Shown: in pieces, positions 38,991-50,545 of the stretch
How the letters are laid out: each line of letters opens with the position of its first letter
Numbering within the stretch: position 1 is the stretch's first letter
Assembly (NCBI GenBank): GCA_013396995.1
Contig: VWZP01003801.1
Location: 407,726 to 471,725, forward strand
Source: Dicaeum eximium
Taxonomy: Eukaryota; Chordata; Aves; Passeriformes; Dicaeidae
Reading direction: 5' to 3'
DNA length: 64,000 bases
Translations under genes and position numbers: made by a program
Notes under the pieces: generated by a model
The model's database searches: none
The model's input: only the letters and a program-made list of their open reading frames with translations
What the model was told of the DNA's origin: nothing

Positions 38991-41520
38991 GAATCTCCCT
39001 ACGAAGGAGCAGGGTGGGTTGTGAGATGCGTGTCTGAGGTCTGTGTTTAAGCTCGGCTGCAGATCTTGCAGCTGATATTTCAATAACTGAACACAACTTC
39101 TACAATCCCCTGACTCTTCCTCTGTGTTCTTGGGTTTGGGATGGGATGGGGAAAAAGAGGTGGCATGTCTGTCCTCTTCCCCCGTTATGGACTTGTAATT
39201 ATAAGGCTGATTGCCTTTGGAGGCTTATTCCAGTAACCAGATCTGGGGCTTACCTGTGAAGAGCAGTGGGTTTAAGCTTTATTTGTGGGTGACTAAGGGT
39301 GTCAGAAGTGTGATGGTCTTGACTAGATGCTTTGAAGGCAGCAGCATAGTAAACTTTAGCATGCTGCAGGAGCTGGGACTTTGTGGGAAAACACAGTGGG
39401 AAGCTGTCTCCTTGGGCACACCTGGAGCACTTTGGAGATGTGCTGTGGGCATGATGGCACACTGGCTTCTTCTGAAGTGACCAAATGGTTGGTGAGGTGG
39501 GTGCTTGTTGGGAGAACTTGAGTCATCCCTGAAAAGTAATTATTTTTTTGGCTTTATTTTTTCCTGCAGGAACAGCAGGACTTTGTGTTCTGCTTGACTA
39601 GGGTTGCAGACTGCTCCTGGTATCTAATCTCTGCATGAGTCAGTGCAGTGGTGAGCAGTCTGCTGTGGCAGTGGGCTGTTTTCTGTTGCTCTTTCTGTTT
39701 TCTTTTAAGTCTTTGATTCCTGCTGTTCTTAAGGCTGAGGAAAACAACCTTAATAATTGCATTTATAATTGATGTAAACTATGCAGGTTTTAACAAAATA
39801 ACTGGAAGTAGTTGCCCCTGCCAAATACCTTAGGATGTTTCTCTATCCTTCTATAAAGGGGTCTGTGCTGCCCTCCTTATGGACAGCAGCCATGTGCTGT
39901 GCTGAAAGCCAAACCCACTGCTCTGCCTTCTAGAGATCTAAAATTATGATCCATCTGCTTTAACTTCCTAACTGGCCATAGTTATGTTTTAATGTACTGA
40001 ATAATCTTTTCATCTGGATGTTTTACAACTTACTTGAATTTTGCAGACTTTCCATGTTCCCATCCTCTTCCTGACAGAAGAAGTGGCAGGGGACAGAGCA
40101 CTGCTGCAGCAGGGACTGCAGTCATCCCCATCCTCTGGGGTGGGAGGCAGGGACAGGGCTAGGGAGATGTTTCCTTGTGAGTATCAAAGAAGTTTGGATT
40201 GACAAAGAGATCGGAGGCTTGGGTCACTGTTCTAATAGGTATTGTGTTTCTGAGCCTCAGCTGAAGGTTTATTTGTAGTTTTCTAAGCCTTTTGTGTGGT
40301 GATTATTGAAAAAACTGTTCACCTTCAAGATGCCACAGAATTCAAATATGCAGCAGTGATATACAACAGAAATCGCATTGAGTAACCCAGCTCACCCAAA
40401 TCTGGATCCCCTAAAGACAGCAAACTTTTTACTTCTTTCAAGATCTGTAAGAATTAAGAGTCTTTTTACTTCCTGAGGCATCTGGCCAAAGTGCAGTGAT
40501 ATGTGTTTGAAAATTTTTTCTTCTTCCCATATTTTCTGATAATTACAACTTCATTCTTTGCTTTTTTGTTCCCAAGCTACGTGTATGAGCACGTTCCAAC
40601 TAATTAGTACATACTACTTTCTGTTATCCAGCTAATTACAACTTAATGCTTTCCTATGGACCCTAGATCTCCCAAACACTCCTAAATAACACCGTTGTAG
40701 AAGATCAATGTACCTTTGTGTGCTTTCATAGCAAACCTCCCATGCCCTGCCAGCAGTGGTTGCTGCCTCTGTGTCTATGGTTTATTCTTTGTGGTGGAGT
40801 TGCAGGGCTCTAAGTGAGCTGACTTTCTGGCACCTGTGTCACTCAGTTCAACTCCATGTACAAATTGCCTGGGCAGGTCAGAAATCTTCAGGCCTTTAGA
40901 CCTGATCTTTGCATTACAGGGGTTTGAGTGTGGGGTGCTGCTGCCATCCAGGAGAGTGATGCTCCAGAGGAATGTGCTCTGGAGGACACCAAAGCCTGTG
41001 GGAGACTAGGATCTCTCTAATTAGGGAAACACATCCCTCCATGGAGCACCTACACAAGGGTGTGTGTGGGGCTCTCACTGAGGTCCCTGATTGTGGGCCT
41101 CTGCAGGAACAGAATTTGCTTTGAAAATCTCTACAGTTCTTATCTTTTTCAAGTCATAAAGGGATTCCTTGATGGATTTTTGTGTCCCCTATTTCTACTT
41201 GGATATCAGAGTTAGAGTATGTAGGTAAGGAGAATCATTTAATATTACTGAAATTTTCCATTAGGCTGTTGTTAGTAGGGAAACAAAAATCCTCTAAGAT
41301 GCTATGATCATGATGTCTCTGCTGGCTTGTGTTAATGCTGGCTCTGGACTGACTGGGGTTCAGCTGTTGCACCTCTGTGGTTTTCATTCCTGTCCCCAAG
41401 GAAGGGAAGTGACATGGCTAAGAAGAGCAACTTGTCTGCTCAGTGTTGGGAGCTGATGGTGGCGTGTGTTCAGTGGCTGCAGGGTGGCAACAGGAATCCT
41501 GGGAATGTTAACTCCTCTTT

Positions 41521-41560
41521 TATTATTATGATTAATAATAATAATGATAATATATTAAAA
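41521..41560. repeat. ATT/AAT-rich low-complexity patch
   Basis: Imperfect TAT/AAT trinucleotides that switch strand sense around the middle, so the patch can partly fold on itself. Confidence 0.6.
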
Positions 41561-42241
41561 ATTAGAGCCTTAATGATGTGGAACTATCTGAGCTTGTGTG
41601 TCATGGGAAGAAAGATGTAGGATGTCCAACATGGGTCACATGGAGACACTGTTGCCCTTGACCTGCTGACCTCCAGATTTCTGGCTTGCAAGTAAGGAGG
41701 CTTGGAGCAAGGCAGCTGCAAGTACAGGGCTGGGTAAGAAGCTGGGGAGTGCAGTCTTGTAGCAGTTTGGTGCTTGATAAATCCCTGCCTTTCATTTGCT
41801 GTTGACCTGCACTGGACTTGAAGCTCATCAGGAGATATTCAGACAAGCCTTTTGGACAGCAGGCGTGTCTAAGCAGGCTTGGTGTGCTTTGATCTGTAAG
41901 ACTCTCCTGTAAGCACCAACCAGCCTTTCAACTGGTTGCTGTGGGAGAGCAGTTTTAATGGAATGAGATGGCACAGTTGGGTTTACTGGATTTTTTATAC
42001 TCCTGTACTTGAAATTAGAAAATGTAGAGGAAAGGCTTTGTAAGAGGCTGGTTTTGGAAGTGAGGGGACAGGGCAAGCTGACCCCCCAGTCCACATCAAC
42101 CATTACAGCAGTTTGGGCAGTGTTATAATTTTCCTTTCTTTTACTGAAAAAAATCCATTATTTAAAAGGTTATATCAGTCAGCATTCATTGAGTTTGACA
42201 GATCTGAGATTCAGTGCTAATTCATGGTGCAGCTCTACCCA

Positions 42242-42253
42242 GTGTGTGTGTGT
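42242..42253. repeat. Microsatellite (GT)6
   Basis: Six perfect GT units with no neighbouring element. Confidence 0.75.
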
Positions 42254-45029
42254 CTTTAGGGGCTGGGGCAGCCAGCAAGTCATCATCTGTCACTCTGAGT
42301 TCTTGCTCCATCTACACCCAGTATATCTGGGAGGGGGGAAATGATGGGGGGAGCCCTTACACAACTGGGTGTGAGAAGTGAACATCACAGAAAAAACCAA
42401 CCAAGCAAACGGAACATCTGTGCGTCAGAACACAGGAGCTGACAAAAGGTACTTGGGCAATTACCAAAATGCTCTTCTCTAAGAATTCCTACACTTCTCT
42501 GGTATGGCCACCCCTAGCAGGACTCTGGGCCAGGCCCCAACAGTGTGGGACTGTGCAGCCTTGGAGTGGTTTTTCTACAAGTTAGCCCTAGGAACATCCT
42601 AGCTGGAAATAATTTTCTGCTCTTAAGTGTAATTCCTGTAGCAGGTGTTTTCTTTGGGGTTGGGTTTTTTTGACACTTTCTGAAACAACATTATAAAGGG
42701 CAAGTGCTGATATTTATTAGTTTTTTTTTTTCCTTTTCCTTGAGCTATTGCTATTTTCTTTCTTTTCCCTCATAGCCCCCATGAGGGCATCCCTCATTAT
42801 CCTCATCCCTGACAGAACTTTCAAACCCTTGCTCAAATCCTTCCTTGTCATTTTGTCTGACATGCTGTGGTGACATAATGTGACAGGGACATATGTAACA
42901 CGCTTCTGTGGAGAGACATATGTAGGAATATATATATGTGTATAAATATTTTGGTAGCACTTAAATGTATTACCAGTTTCTCCCACATTCCTTTGGTGGT
43001 GCAGCAACTGATGGTGGGGATTTTGTGTTATCCCCAAGCTCCCAGGCAGACACGTTTGCAGCTTTTCATGATCAACCAGAGCTGAAAGGTCTTTTATAAA
43101 GTATCACTGTTCATTTTCCAGTGTATCCCAAGTAAATATTCTTGATACTATTATCTTGACAATAAATAACCTGTGCTGCTCCTGCTTTGTGCTGTGTTGT
43201 TCTCTTCCCCATCCTGGCACTAGGCAGCTCCCACACCACTGTTTCCCACTGAAGTCTGTAAAGCTTTGTTGCTGAAACTCTGTGAGGGCCTTTTGTGAGT
43301 CCATCACCACAAAATGAATGGGTGCTGATCTCGTAGGGATCTCACTGAGCTGGCCTGTATGTATAACTCAGTGAAAATAACAGTAATTTGTAATCTTATT
43401 CCTTACATTATCAATACCATGAGCAAAAAGCTCTTGTGTGAACTGTCTTAACCCACTCCCCATAACCTTCTAGTTGGCTGCTCTGTGCCTTCAAAAAGTC
43501 CTGGCTTCAGGGGCTGATGTGTATTATTTTTTTCTTTCTTTACTCTTTGTGAGACTTATTCAAGTTAGCACATTAATTTGGTGTCTTGCTGGAGGGGAGC
43601 AGCGAAGGCAAATGTCAAAAGAGGATCTCATTTCTGTCAAAATGCTGGGAAAGGAGAAGATACAGGGCATCCTGTGCTTCTGATGCACTTGATTATATTA
43701 TCAGCAAGTTATTATGATGGCCAAGTCAGGCCCTCCTGGTTTCAATACCTGATTCGTGAATCCCAAAAAGCCTGGCATAACAGGGTTGAAATCTGTTCTG
43801 AAGCCTAATTCCCCCTGAATTCTGAAGCCTTAATCTGGTGTTTGTTTGGTTTTGGGGTGGTGTTTGTTTTTGTTGTTTGTGCTTTTTTAATAATTTATTT
43901 TTAAACTGTCTAGCAGTTATTTACTATGGTGGGTCTGCTTATACAGGCAACAACACAAGAAAAAAAATCAGCTGTGCATCGCAGCAGCACCTTCTTGCAG
44001 AAAGCAAAGGGTCTCGTTGTGACCCTGTATATACAGGTGTGTAAGAATAAAAATATTAACCTGCATCCCTTTCTGTCCCCGTTGTCCTCCTGCAGCTCTC
44101 CGTTAGCCATTTTAAGGGAATTGTGGAGTCCAACTGAAGGGACGTGCTGCTCTCTCGTGGAGCTCCACGCATTGCAGGCCAGGCTGGAGCACAGCGCTGC
44201 TTTACCTGCCTGCTTTTAGGCTCAGCCCTGGTGTAACAGCCTCTGAAACGGCTGATGCTTCTTTTTGGAAGGGAAAATGAGGTTTTAGAGGTGATGAGAT
44301 AAATGGTTTTCCTGTCTTTATTTTCCAGCCAGCCCCTGCCTTGGGATGGAACATGCAGGAATGCATTGTGGAGCTGGCTTGGCTTTGGTGAGCAGTAGGA
44401 TGAGGACACGATGGTAGGGACAGGTTTCTCCAGCCTTTTTTAGAGATGAGTGGAGCTGAAGAGCCTGTGTACATCCCCAGGATATTAGAGGTTTGTGTGC
44501 ATGTCCAGCGTGCTCCTGCAGGCACTGTAGGACACTGTAGACACTACAGCTCTGTCTGTGTCTGCAATGCTGCAGCCTCAGGCAAGGGCACAGTGCTGGG
44601 CACTGCCAAACACACCGGGCTAAATCCCTCTGGAAAAACGTGGAGCAAACCTGAGGTCTGGGCTGCTCCAGAGAGGAGGAGGAATTGCCCTGCAAGCCTC
44701 CTGTTCTGTTGAGGAATCTGCTAAACCCTGCCGTCATCCAGCAGCTGCTGTCTCTCGGAAAATTCAAGAAATAAATGATAAGTTTAAGGTTGGAAGCCTG
44801 GCTGTAATCGCAAGAGGGCAGAGTTGGCTCATGGCTCCAGAGCTCCTGCAGCTCATGGCCCCAGCACGGGACAGCGGGACTGGCCTTGCTGGGCTGTCAG
44901 CACAAATGTGACTCCATCCCTCTGACTGTGCCCTTCACCACCAGTGTTACCTGGGGGAATACATAAATGAGACAGGAATATCTCTTGTGACCCTTCTCTA
45001 GCTGCTTTGAAGTGCTACACCTGTGGGTG

Positions 45030-45160
45030 GTCTCTCTCTATGACATTAATAAAAGCTTCATATTAATATTGATGTTAGAATTGGAAACATAAATTGATTG
45101 TTAATTAGCAGCTGCACTATGGCTCAAGCAGTGCTGGTAATAATGCATGGAGGCAGCTGC
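45030..45160. promoter_or_regulatory. Candidate conserved non-coding element
   Basis: It contains ATTAATAAAAGC, CATATTAATATTGATG, ATAAATTGATTGTTAATTAGC, a CAGCTG E-box and GTAATAATGCATGG. The AT-rich homeodomain/POU-type cores around an E-box resemble developmental enhancers. No coding frame or repeat signature is present. Composition-based call. Confidence 0.28.
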
Positions 45161-46601
45161 ACTAGCATTGCCTGCTCTGAGCTCTGCAGATAGCAAAAAT
45201 GCAGATCACAGGTCCTGTTTGCAGTTAAAATAGAGGTGCCATTGCTAATGAACATATTTTCTGAGCAGGCTAACAATACTGGCACATTTTGAGCCTATCT
45301 TTTGTGACATTGCCTGGAAGGAGCTGGAATGGTCATGGTGGGAGACTGCCTCCTGATCACTGTTGGTGGTTGTTCTTTGCACTTTCAGGTAATGCAGAAA
45401 TGCAGAGTTTAAGGCTCTTAAGGATATTCTAGATTTAGAGTGATGGGAGGAGAAAATCTTGTAGCATCTCTTTCAGTTCCAGTGGAAAACAATGACAGTT
45501 CAGCCACTGCCTCTAAGATCCTGCCTAGAGACTGAAGTGTAACACAGTGCAGGTACTTTTTGAAAGTCCTCCTTGCTGAGATTGAGCCTCTTGTCTCCCT
45601 CTGAGGTACTCTGACTCCCTGTAGAGTATCCTGGGATGGGAGAGACTTTTGTTCCAACTTCATCTAATCAAGAGCAGATCTAAAACATGAGTGCCCACAC
45701 AGAAGACACTGAGGTCCCTGATCCTAGACTGGACCTGTGCTGAGTATCTGGGCTCCAAACACAGCCTGAATACTGAAGCAACTTTGTCAGAGCCATGAGG
45801 TAATTTGAAACTGAAAATCTGAAATAGCCCAAGGCTCTGCTCTGTCTCTGAGCATAGTGTCTGGCTGAAGAAAACCCACAGATCTTCCTTCCCTGCCTGC
45901 ACTTCCATCACTCTCAGTCCATGACTACAGGTGTCTGCCACATGGATTGGCATCCAGGCTCCCAAATGCTCCTTAAGAAGGGTCGGGGGAGGTAAGAGAT
46001 GCCACATGAGCTGTCTGCTGCTCTCAGCCTCAAGATGAGGGCATTTGTAGATTGTCCCCAGGGCCAAGGAAAGAGTTCTCACTCAACTGGTTTTCACCCT
46101 GTCACAGGGAAAGGTGTGGTGAGCCAGAATTTCCAGGGCTGTGCAGCACCATGGTGGAAGGTAGTCCCTGCCTCCCACTCTGAGAGTCTAATTAGATCAA
46201 AGTTCTAAAAGGCAGCTGAAGCACATCAGAAACATCTTGTCCTTGGGAGATTAGTGGCTGAGTCATCCTGCCTTTGCCCTTCTGTAGCTTGGGAGCTTCT
46301 CTTCCTCAAGGGATTTTTCTTATTTTCTTTAAACTTGGAGGATTTTTGGAGCTGCATGGCAGAGAAACAACTGACAGGGTTGGATTGCTTTACTTCAGTT
46401 TTCCTCCCAGCTGCAAGGTACAATCCAAAACCATTTCCTTGTCAACAGCTTTTCCTCTTGGCTATTTCATCTCCATGCCAAAGAAACACAGATTTCTCAG
46501 GTTCTCATTTCAGCAGTGGACTAACTTAGTGGGAAGCAACCAGTGCCAAGCTATCAGGCTTAGTGGGGTTGGACATTTTCCTTCACTTTCCCCCTCCCCA
46601 C

Positions 46602-46614
46602 TTTTTTTTTTTTT
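46602..46614. repeat. T run at the gap edge
   Basis: A C-rich pyrimidine tract (CTTTCCCCCTCCCCAC) passes into 13 T that stop at the first N. The true homopolymer may be longer. Confidence 0.8.
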
Positions 46615-46667
46615 NNNNNNNNNNNNNNNNNNNNNNNNNNNNNNNNNNNNNNNNNNNNNNNNNNNNN
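46615..46667. other. Assembly gap (53 N)
   Basis: Fifty-three undetermined bases. The odd length suggests an estimated rather than a default gap. Sequencing probably failed in the homopolymer and pyrimidine tract that precedes it. The frame crossing the gap is meaningless. Confidence 0.98.
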
Positions 46668-48200
46668 TGAACATGGTGAACTGTTTGGAAGCAGTGTTAC
46701 CCTTCTGAAATGTAGCTGAACTGTGGTGTACTTACTGCACAGGTGCTTGCTGGACTGGGGAGGGTTTTTGCTTTGTGTTGTGCTTGATGCTCTGGATAAG
46801 GAGTTATCAGGAGGAAATCTTTAATGGGTGTTATTTAGGCTGGTTTGTGTCAAAATAAAAATCCGTGGCACAACTCTACTGAATAGTTTGGAGTGTGGCA
46901 ATCAATACAAGTGCAACCTTTAGGTAAGATTTTTAGGTAAGACTCCATACAATCTTCACTCAAGTTTTCTGAGTTTCATTGATGCCATGAAGTCCAGCAG
47001 TGAAGTTATGGTTAATGGACAACTCTACATTCTGTGGAATTTCTCCTGAGGTGTGGGAATAGCGTGGCATTTTTGGCCCTCTCCTCCAATTCTTTCCTGG
47101 AAAGAAAATCTGGAGTTGTAAAACTGAAGGCAGATTGCCATGCTGGCAATCTCTTCTGTGGCTGGGGAGTAGCTCCTGTGTGCAGCTTTGTTGGGGTTCA
47201 GGTCAGCTCTGCCATCTATCACTGTGTGAGTCTGCACTAATCAGGTGCAGCACTGCTCTCTGGATTACAGATCCTCCTCTAATGAGGTGATGGTAGGTGG
47301 TGCATGCCATTAACCTTCGAGGCTGCTCTAATTACTCAGTTTCTGATCAGACACAGCTTGTATTAATATGTGATGGCTGAACTCAGTAGAGTGTTGCTGG
47401 GGCATCTTAGGCTCTACAGGCTCCAGAGGAGACTCCTCTTTTTGCTTCCCTCATTCCCCTGCTCCATGCAAAAGGAAAGTAAGCCTGAAGCTCAGACTTG
47501 GAAGATGGGTGGGGAGGGAACAGGGGCAGAAAACTAACATTAAAGAAAAAGCACACTGCAAAAACCTCTCAGTTTTTGTGTGTGTTTCCACTTAGTAATT
47601 TTCTATATTTTTCTTCTTAGTCTTCATATTTGCCTCTTAATTTTTGCCTCATCAGTCTTGGGACTTGCTTCAAATAGGGCTTTCCAAATTTACGTCCTCA
47701 CCACTCACTTATTTAGTTCAAACATTTCTTTAATCTTCTTTTGTCCCTACCTGAGCCCAGCATTTTCTCCGTGGGGTCAAAAAAAAAAAAAAAGCTTCTT
47801 TCAGTGGTTGATTGTGTTTGCTCTCTGGCTCACTGGCTGGGTGACTCAACTCCTTGGGCATGTAATGCATAGAGAGGGGGTGTCTGGTGGCAGGCAAAGC
47901 AGTGCTTAGGGTGGGCTGTGCTAGTGGGGGTGGGAAGTGTGTCCCCACAGCTCCAAATCCTGGGGCCAAGGGTGATGGGTGCACCTGGCTAAACAAGCAA
48001 ACGCTCCCCTCCAGAGCAGCTGGGTGCCTGTGCTGCTGTAGCAGGGACTGGTGGTGGGGCTGCCAGCTGTGGCCTCCAAACTGGAGCAGTTTGAGGAGGA
48101 TCCCAAAACATGGGTGCTGTGCACAAAGACAGAGATGTGGCCCTAACTTCTCCCATTGATCCCAATTTCATTGTAAAGCCTGAGGACAGATTTCCCAAGT
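46668..48200. other. Presumed intron, non-coding, with an A15 run
   Basis: No gene recognised. A15 at 47779-47793 is not preceded by a recognisable processed mRNA or SINE body, so I do not call a retroposon. Confidence 0.5.
47779..47793. repeat. Homopolymer A15
   Basis: Uninterrupted run of 15 A. No poly(A) signal or gene-like sequence directly upstream on the plus strand. Confidence 0.8.
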
Positions 48201-48300
48201 AACACAGATGAGTTGACAGGAAGACACAGAAGGAAAAGGACTTTCCAAAGTGAAACAGGCACAGTGGGAGACATTCAATTAGCAAAGGAGCTGGTAGTAA
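48201..48300 (+). repeat. MIR-like SINE relic
   Basis: ACACAGATGAGTTGACAGG, AGACACAGAAGG, AAAGGACTTTCCAAAGTGAA and CAGGCACAGTGGGAG follow the order and spacing of the MIR core: ACAGATGAGGAAACTGAGG, CACAGAGAGG, GTGACTTGCCCAAGGTCA and the CAG..AGTGGCAGAG part. It is much diverged, as expected for its age. By-eye match. Confidence 0.5.
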
Positions 48301-48540
48301 ACATTGTCCTCATCTTGATGGGAATGCATGGGGAACATAAATGTTGGTACATTTGACTTAACATGACTGAAGAGCCTCATCTAAGATGCAGAGCAATGAA
48401 TCTGGTGTTACTTAGATCTGAACTTGTCCCTAGGCAATGGCATTTGCCTCAGTGAAGACTCATCTTGTAGTGTATGTTCATTATAACTGAATTCTGTTTA
48501 AGGATGCTCATTGTAAATCATCCCATAAAATAAAATCAAT

Positions 48541-48595
48541 TATGCCTCAGCCATCTTATCTCTGCTAAATGTAAAATGGGGATTGATTGTGCTTC
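48541..48595 (-). repeat. MIR-like SINE relic, reverse orientation
   Basis: GCCTCAGCCATCTTATCTCT followed by GTAAAATGGGGATTGATTGTGC matches the reverse complement of the MIR core (GCCTCAGTTTCCTCATC, then TGTAAAATGGGGATAATA). A small insertion separates the two parts. Confidence 0.55.
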
Positions 48596-49335
48596 TGAGA
48601 AGAAAACTCCTTGTAACACTTCTCATCTGTGTCTAAATGTGCTCCTGGTAGGCCGAAACCATTTAGAAACAGCTGCAGTGAGAGTTGGATGCTGGGGCTT
48701 GGTGGGGGCTGGTGCTGCCTTGTCCTGTCCTCAGAGAAAGCATAGGAAGAGCTCTATGTTGCCTTAATACAGCATCCTTTTTGCAAATGTATTTGAACAA
48801 CAGCCTGGAGACCGGGACAAAATGTAATACCTGATCAAATATGCTCTTGGTGTGTCAGATTAGTTGCAGGTGCAATGGCAAAGCAGTCTTGTTTAACACA
48901 TTTTTATCTTCAGTACCAGTGGATCCAAATGGATGAAAAAGATCAGGAGTGCTGGGCCACAGCATGTGGGAGGAAAGCCTGAGTCATGGGTGGTTATTAA
49001 ATGACAGCAGAATTGAAATGCCACAATAGCCTCAACCATGCACCCTTGTAGGCTGCTAATTGTTGATCTGCAAAATGCTGGCTGAACTTCTAAGAGTGCT
49101 CTATTTCCCTAAAGGAAAAGAGGAATAAAACAGCCTTTTGTCCTAGCGTCTCAGCTGAGCTGTGAGAACATGTATGACAGAGAAGGCACAGCCTCCCTTG
49201 TGCTGCTGCTTGAGATGGGGTGGCATCACCGCCCTGGGCCCCCAAAAAGCTTCTCCCCCACCTCTCCTGTGGCACCAAGGGGAGCCCACCTGAGTGGCCT
49301 GAAGTTCTCTTGGCATCCTGGTGATGGTGATAATT
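48596..49335. other. Presumed intron, non-coding
   Basis: No gene recognised. The 202-codon minus-strand frame covering 49090-49698 has no domain and runs across the possible MIR fragment that follows, so I take it as chance. Confidence 0.45.
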
Positions 49336-49400
49336 TACTGTGCCTCTGCAGAGGAAAAGACTAAGGTGCAAAGGACAACTGCCCCCTTTTATTCTGGGAG
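49336..49400 (+). repeat. Possible MIR-like fragment
   Basis: TTTACTGTGCCTCTGCAGAGG, AAAAGACTAAGGTGCAAAGG and ACAACTGCCCCC loosely follow the MIR core. It lies about 1 kb from two clearer relics. Weak. Confidence 0.3.
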
Positions 49401-50439
49401 AAATGAGTCCAGAGAGTGATGCTGGGCAGGGTGGGAGTGTTGGATGCAGAACTATTCCTGATAGTGCTGAGAACCCTTTTTCTTTCCCAAAAGATAAGGG
49501 TGCCCTTCTAGTATATAAAGCTCCAGGCTCTACTTCCTGATTGAGAACCATCTTCCGTTCTGTGGTTCCCTTATTCACCAGGTCTCTTGCTTGCACTTGA
49601 GTTGGTTTTAATTCTCTCCAGGCTGTACTGGAAAATTCCTGGTCAAGGCTGAGGAACATCAGGTTTGACTGGAATGAGGTATTTTCACCAGGTAACAACT
49701 GTCACTTGAGGATTTAGTTGGAAAAATTTCTCAACCTGTTTAATTTTCCTACAAACCCGGTGTCGTGAGTCTAGTAGGACTCACAGCTCTGTGAATCACT
49801 CCCTGGCCTGGCACTGGTGGCCTCAGGGACCTGATGGAGAAGAGCCAAGTTGTGGAGGTGGCATGCAGAGCACTGTCACCAGGTTACCCTGACAAAAATA
49901 GCTGTACATGTCTCAGGTTGAGGCTCTGTGTGATGACAAAGTATGAATTAGGAGCTTACTGCTCACTTTGAAGTCAGTAGAAGAAGGACCAACTTGATCC
50001 TCCCTGCTGACAGACCCAAGAGATTACAACTCTTCTTTTGTCCCTAAACCCAATGCTGACTAATTCTGCAAAAAGACATGTTGGAGCTGCAGCTCAGTGC
50101 CTGGAGAGATGTTGGAGGCATTAGTAGGTCACTGGTTAAATCTATGTAAAACTCTCCAGGGCTCAGTTTGAGGTCAGAGCCTTGTTCCCAGATGTGAGAC
50201 CTGCTTATTGCATGGCAGGGCTCAGACACAAACATCTGTCCCCTTCCTCCCAGCTCCTTTGGGCTTGCAGCACTGCTGGCTCCTTCCTTGCTTCCTTACT
50301 GACTTGGTCATCTCTATGAAAACACAATGCTTCCCTAAATTTAGCTTCATAAAGACTGTGGGTGCTGTCTCTTCTCCCCCCTCCCTCAGTTTCAACAGCC
50401 ATCTTAAAAACTGCACAGTGGTTTAAATGGCAGCTTGAT
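49401..50439. other. Presumed intron, non-coding
   Basis: No gene, RNA or repeat recognised. Confidence 0.45.
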
Positions 50440-50545
50440 GGGAATCCATGGCAAATGAATCTGCAATTAGTAAATCTCTCCTATTGTGACAGCTCTACTA
50501 TTAAACTGCCATAAATGCCAGGCTATTAATCTGCTGTCTGCTCAG
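50440..50545. promoter_or_regulatory. Candidate conserved non-coding element
   Basis: GCAATTAGTAAATC, ATTGTGACAGCTC (TALE-type TGACAG), CTATTAAACTGCCATAAATG and GCTATTAATCTGC form a compact cluster of homeodomain, HOX-like and TALE cores with no coding frame. Composition-based. Confidence 0.28.

Larger units (their letters stand above)
38909..46601. other. Presumed intron, non-coding
   Basis: No gene recognised. Simple sequence includes the TTTTG repeat at 38967-38990, an ATT/AAT-rich patch at 41521-41560, (GT)6 at 42242-42253, T11 at 42721-42731 and a TA/TG patch around 42929-42944. The 149-codon minus frame at 44318-44767 overlaps other frames and has no domain. Confidence 0.5.

Noticed and set aside
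46274..46708. Frame running through the N gap
   Set aside because: It is open only because undetermined bases contain no stop codons.
49090..49698. 202-codon minus-strand frame
   Set aside because: No domain, begins far from any promoter-like sequence, and crosses a possible MIR fragment. One frame of this size is not surprising in a 64-kb window.
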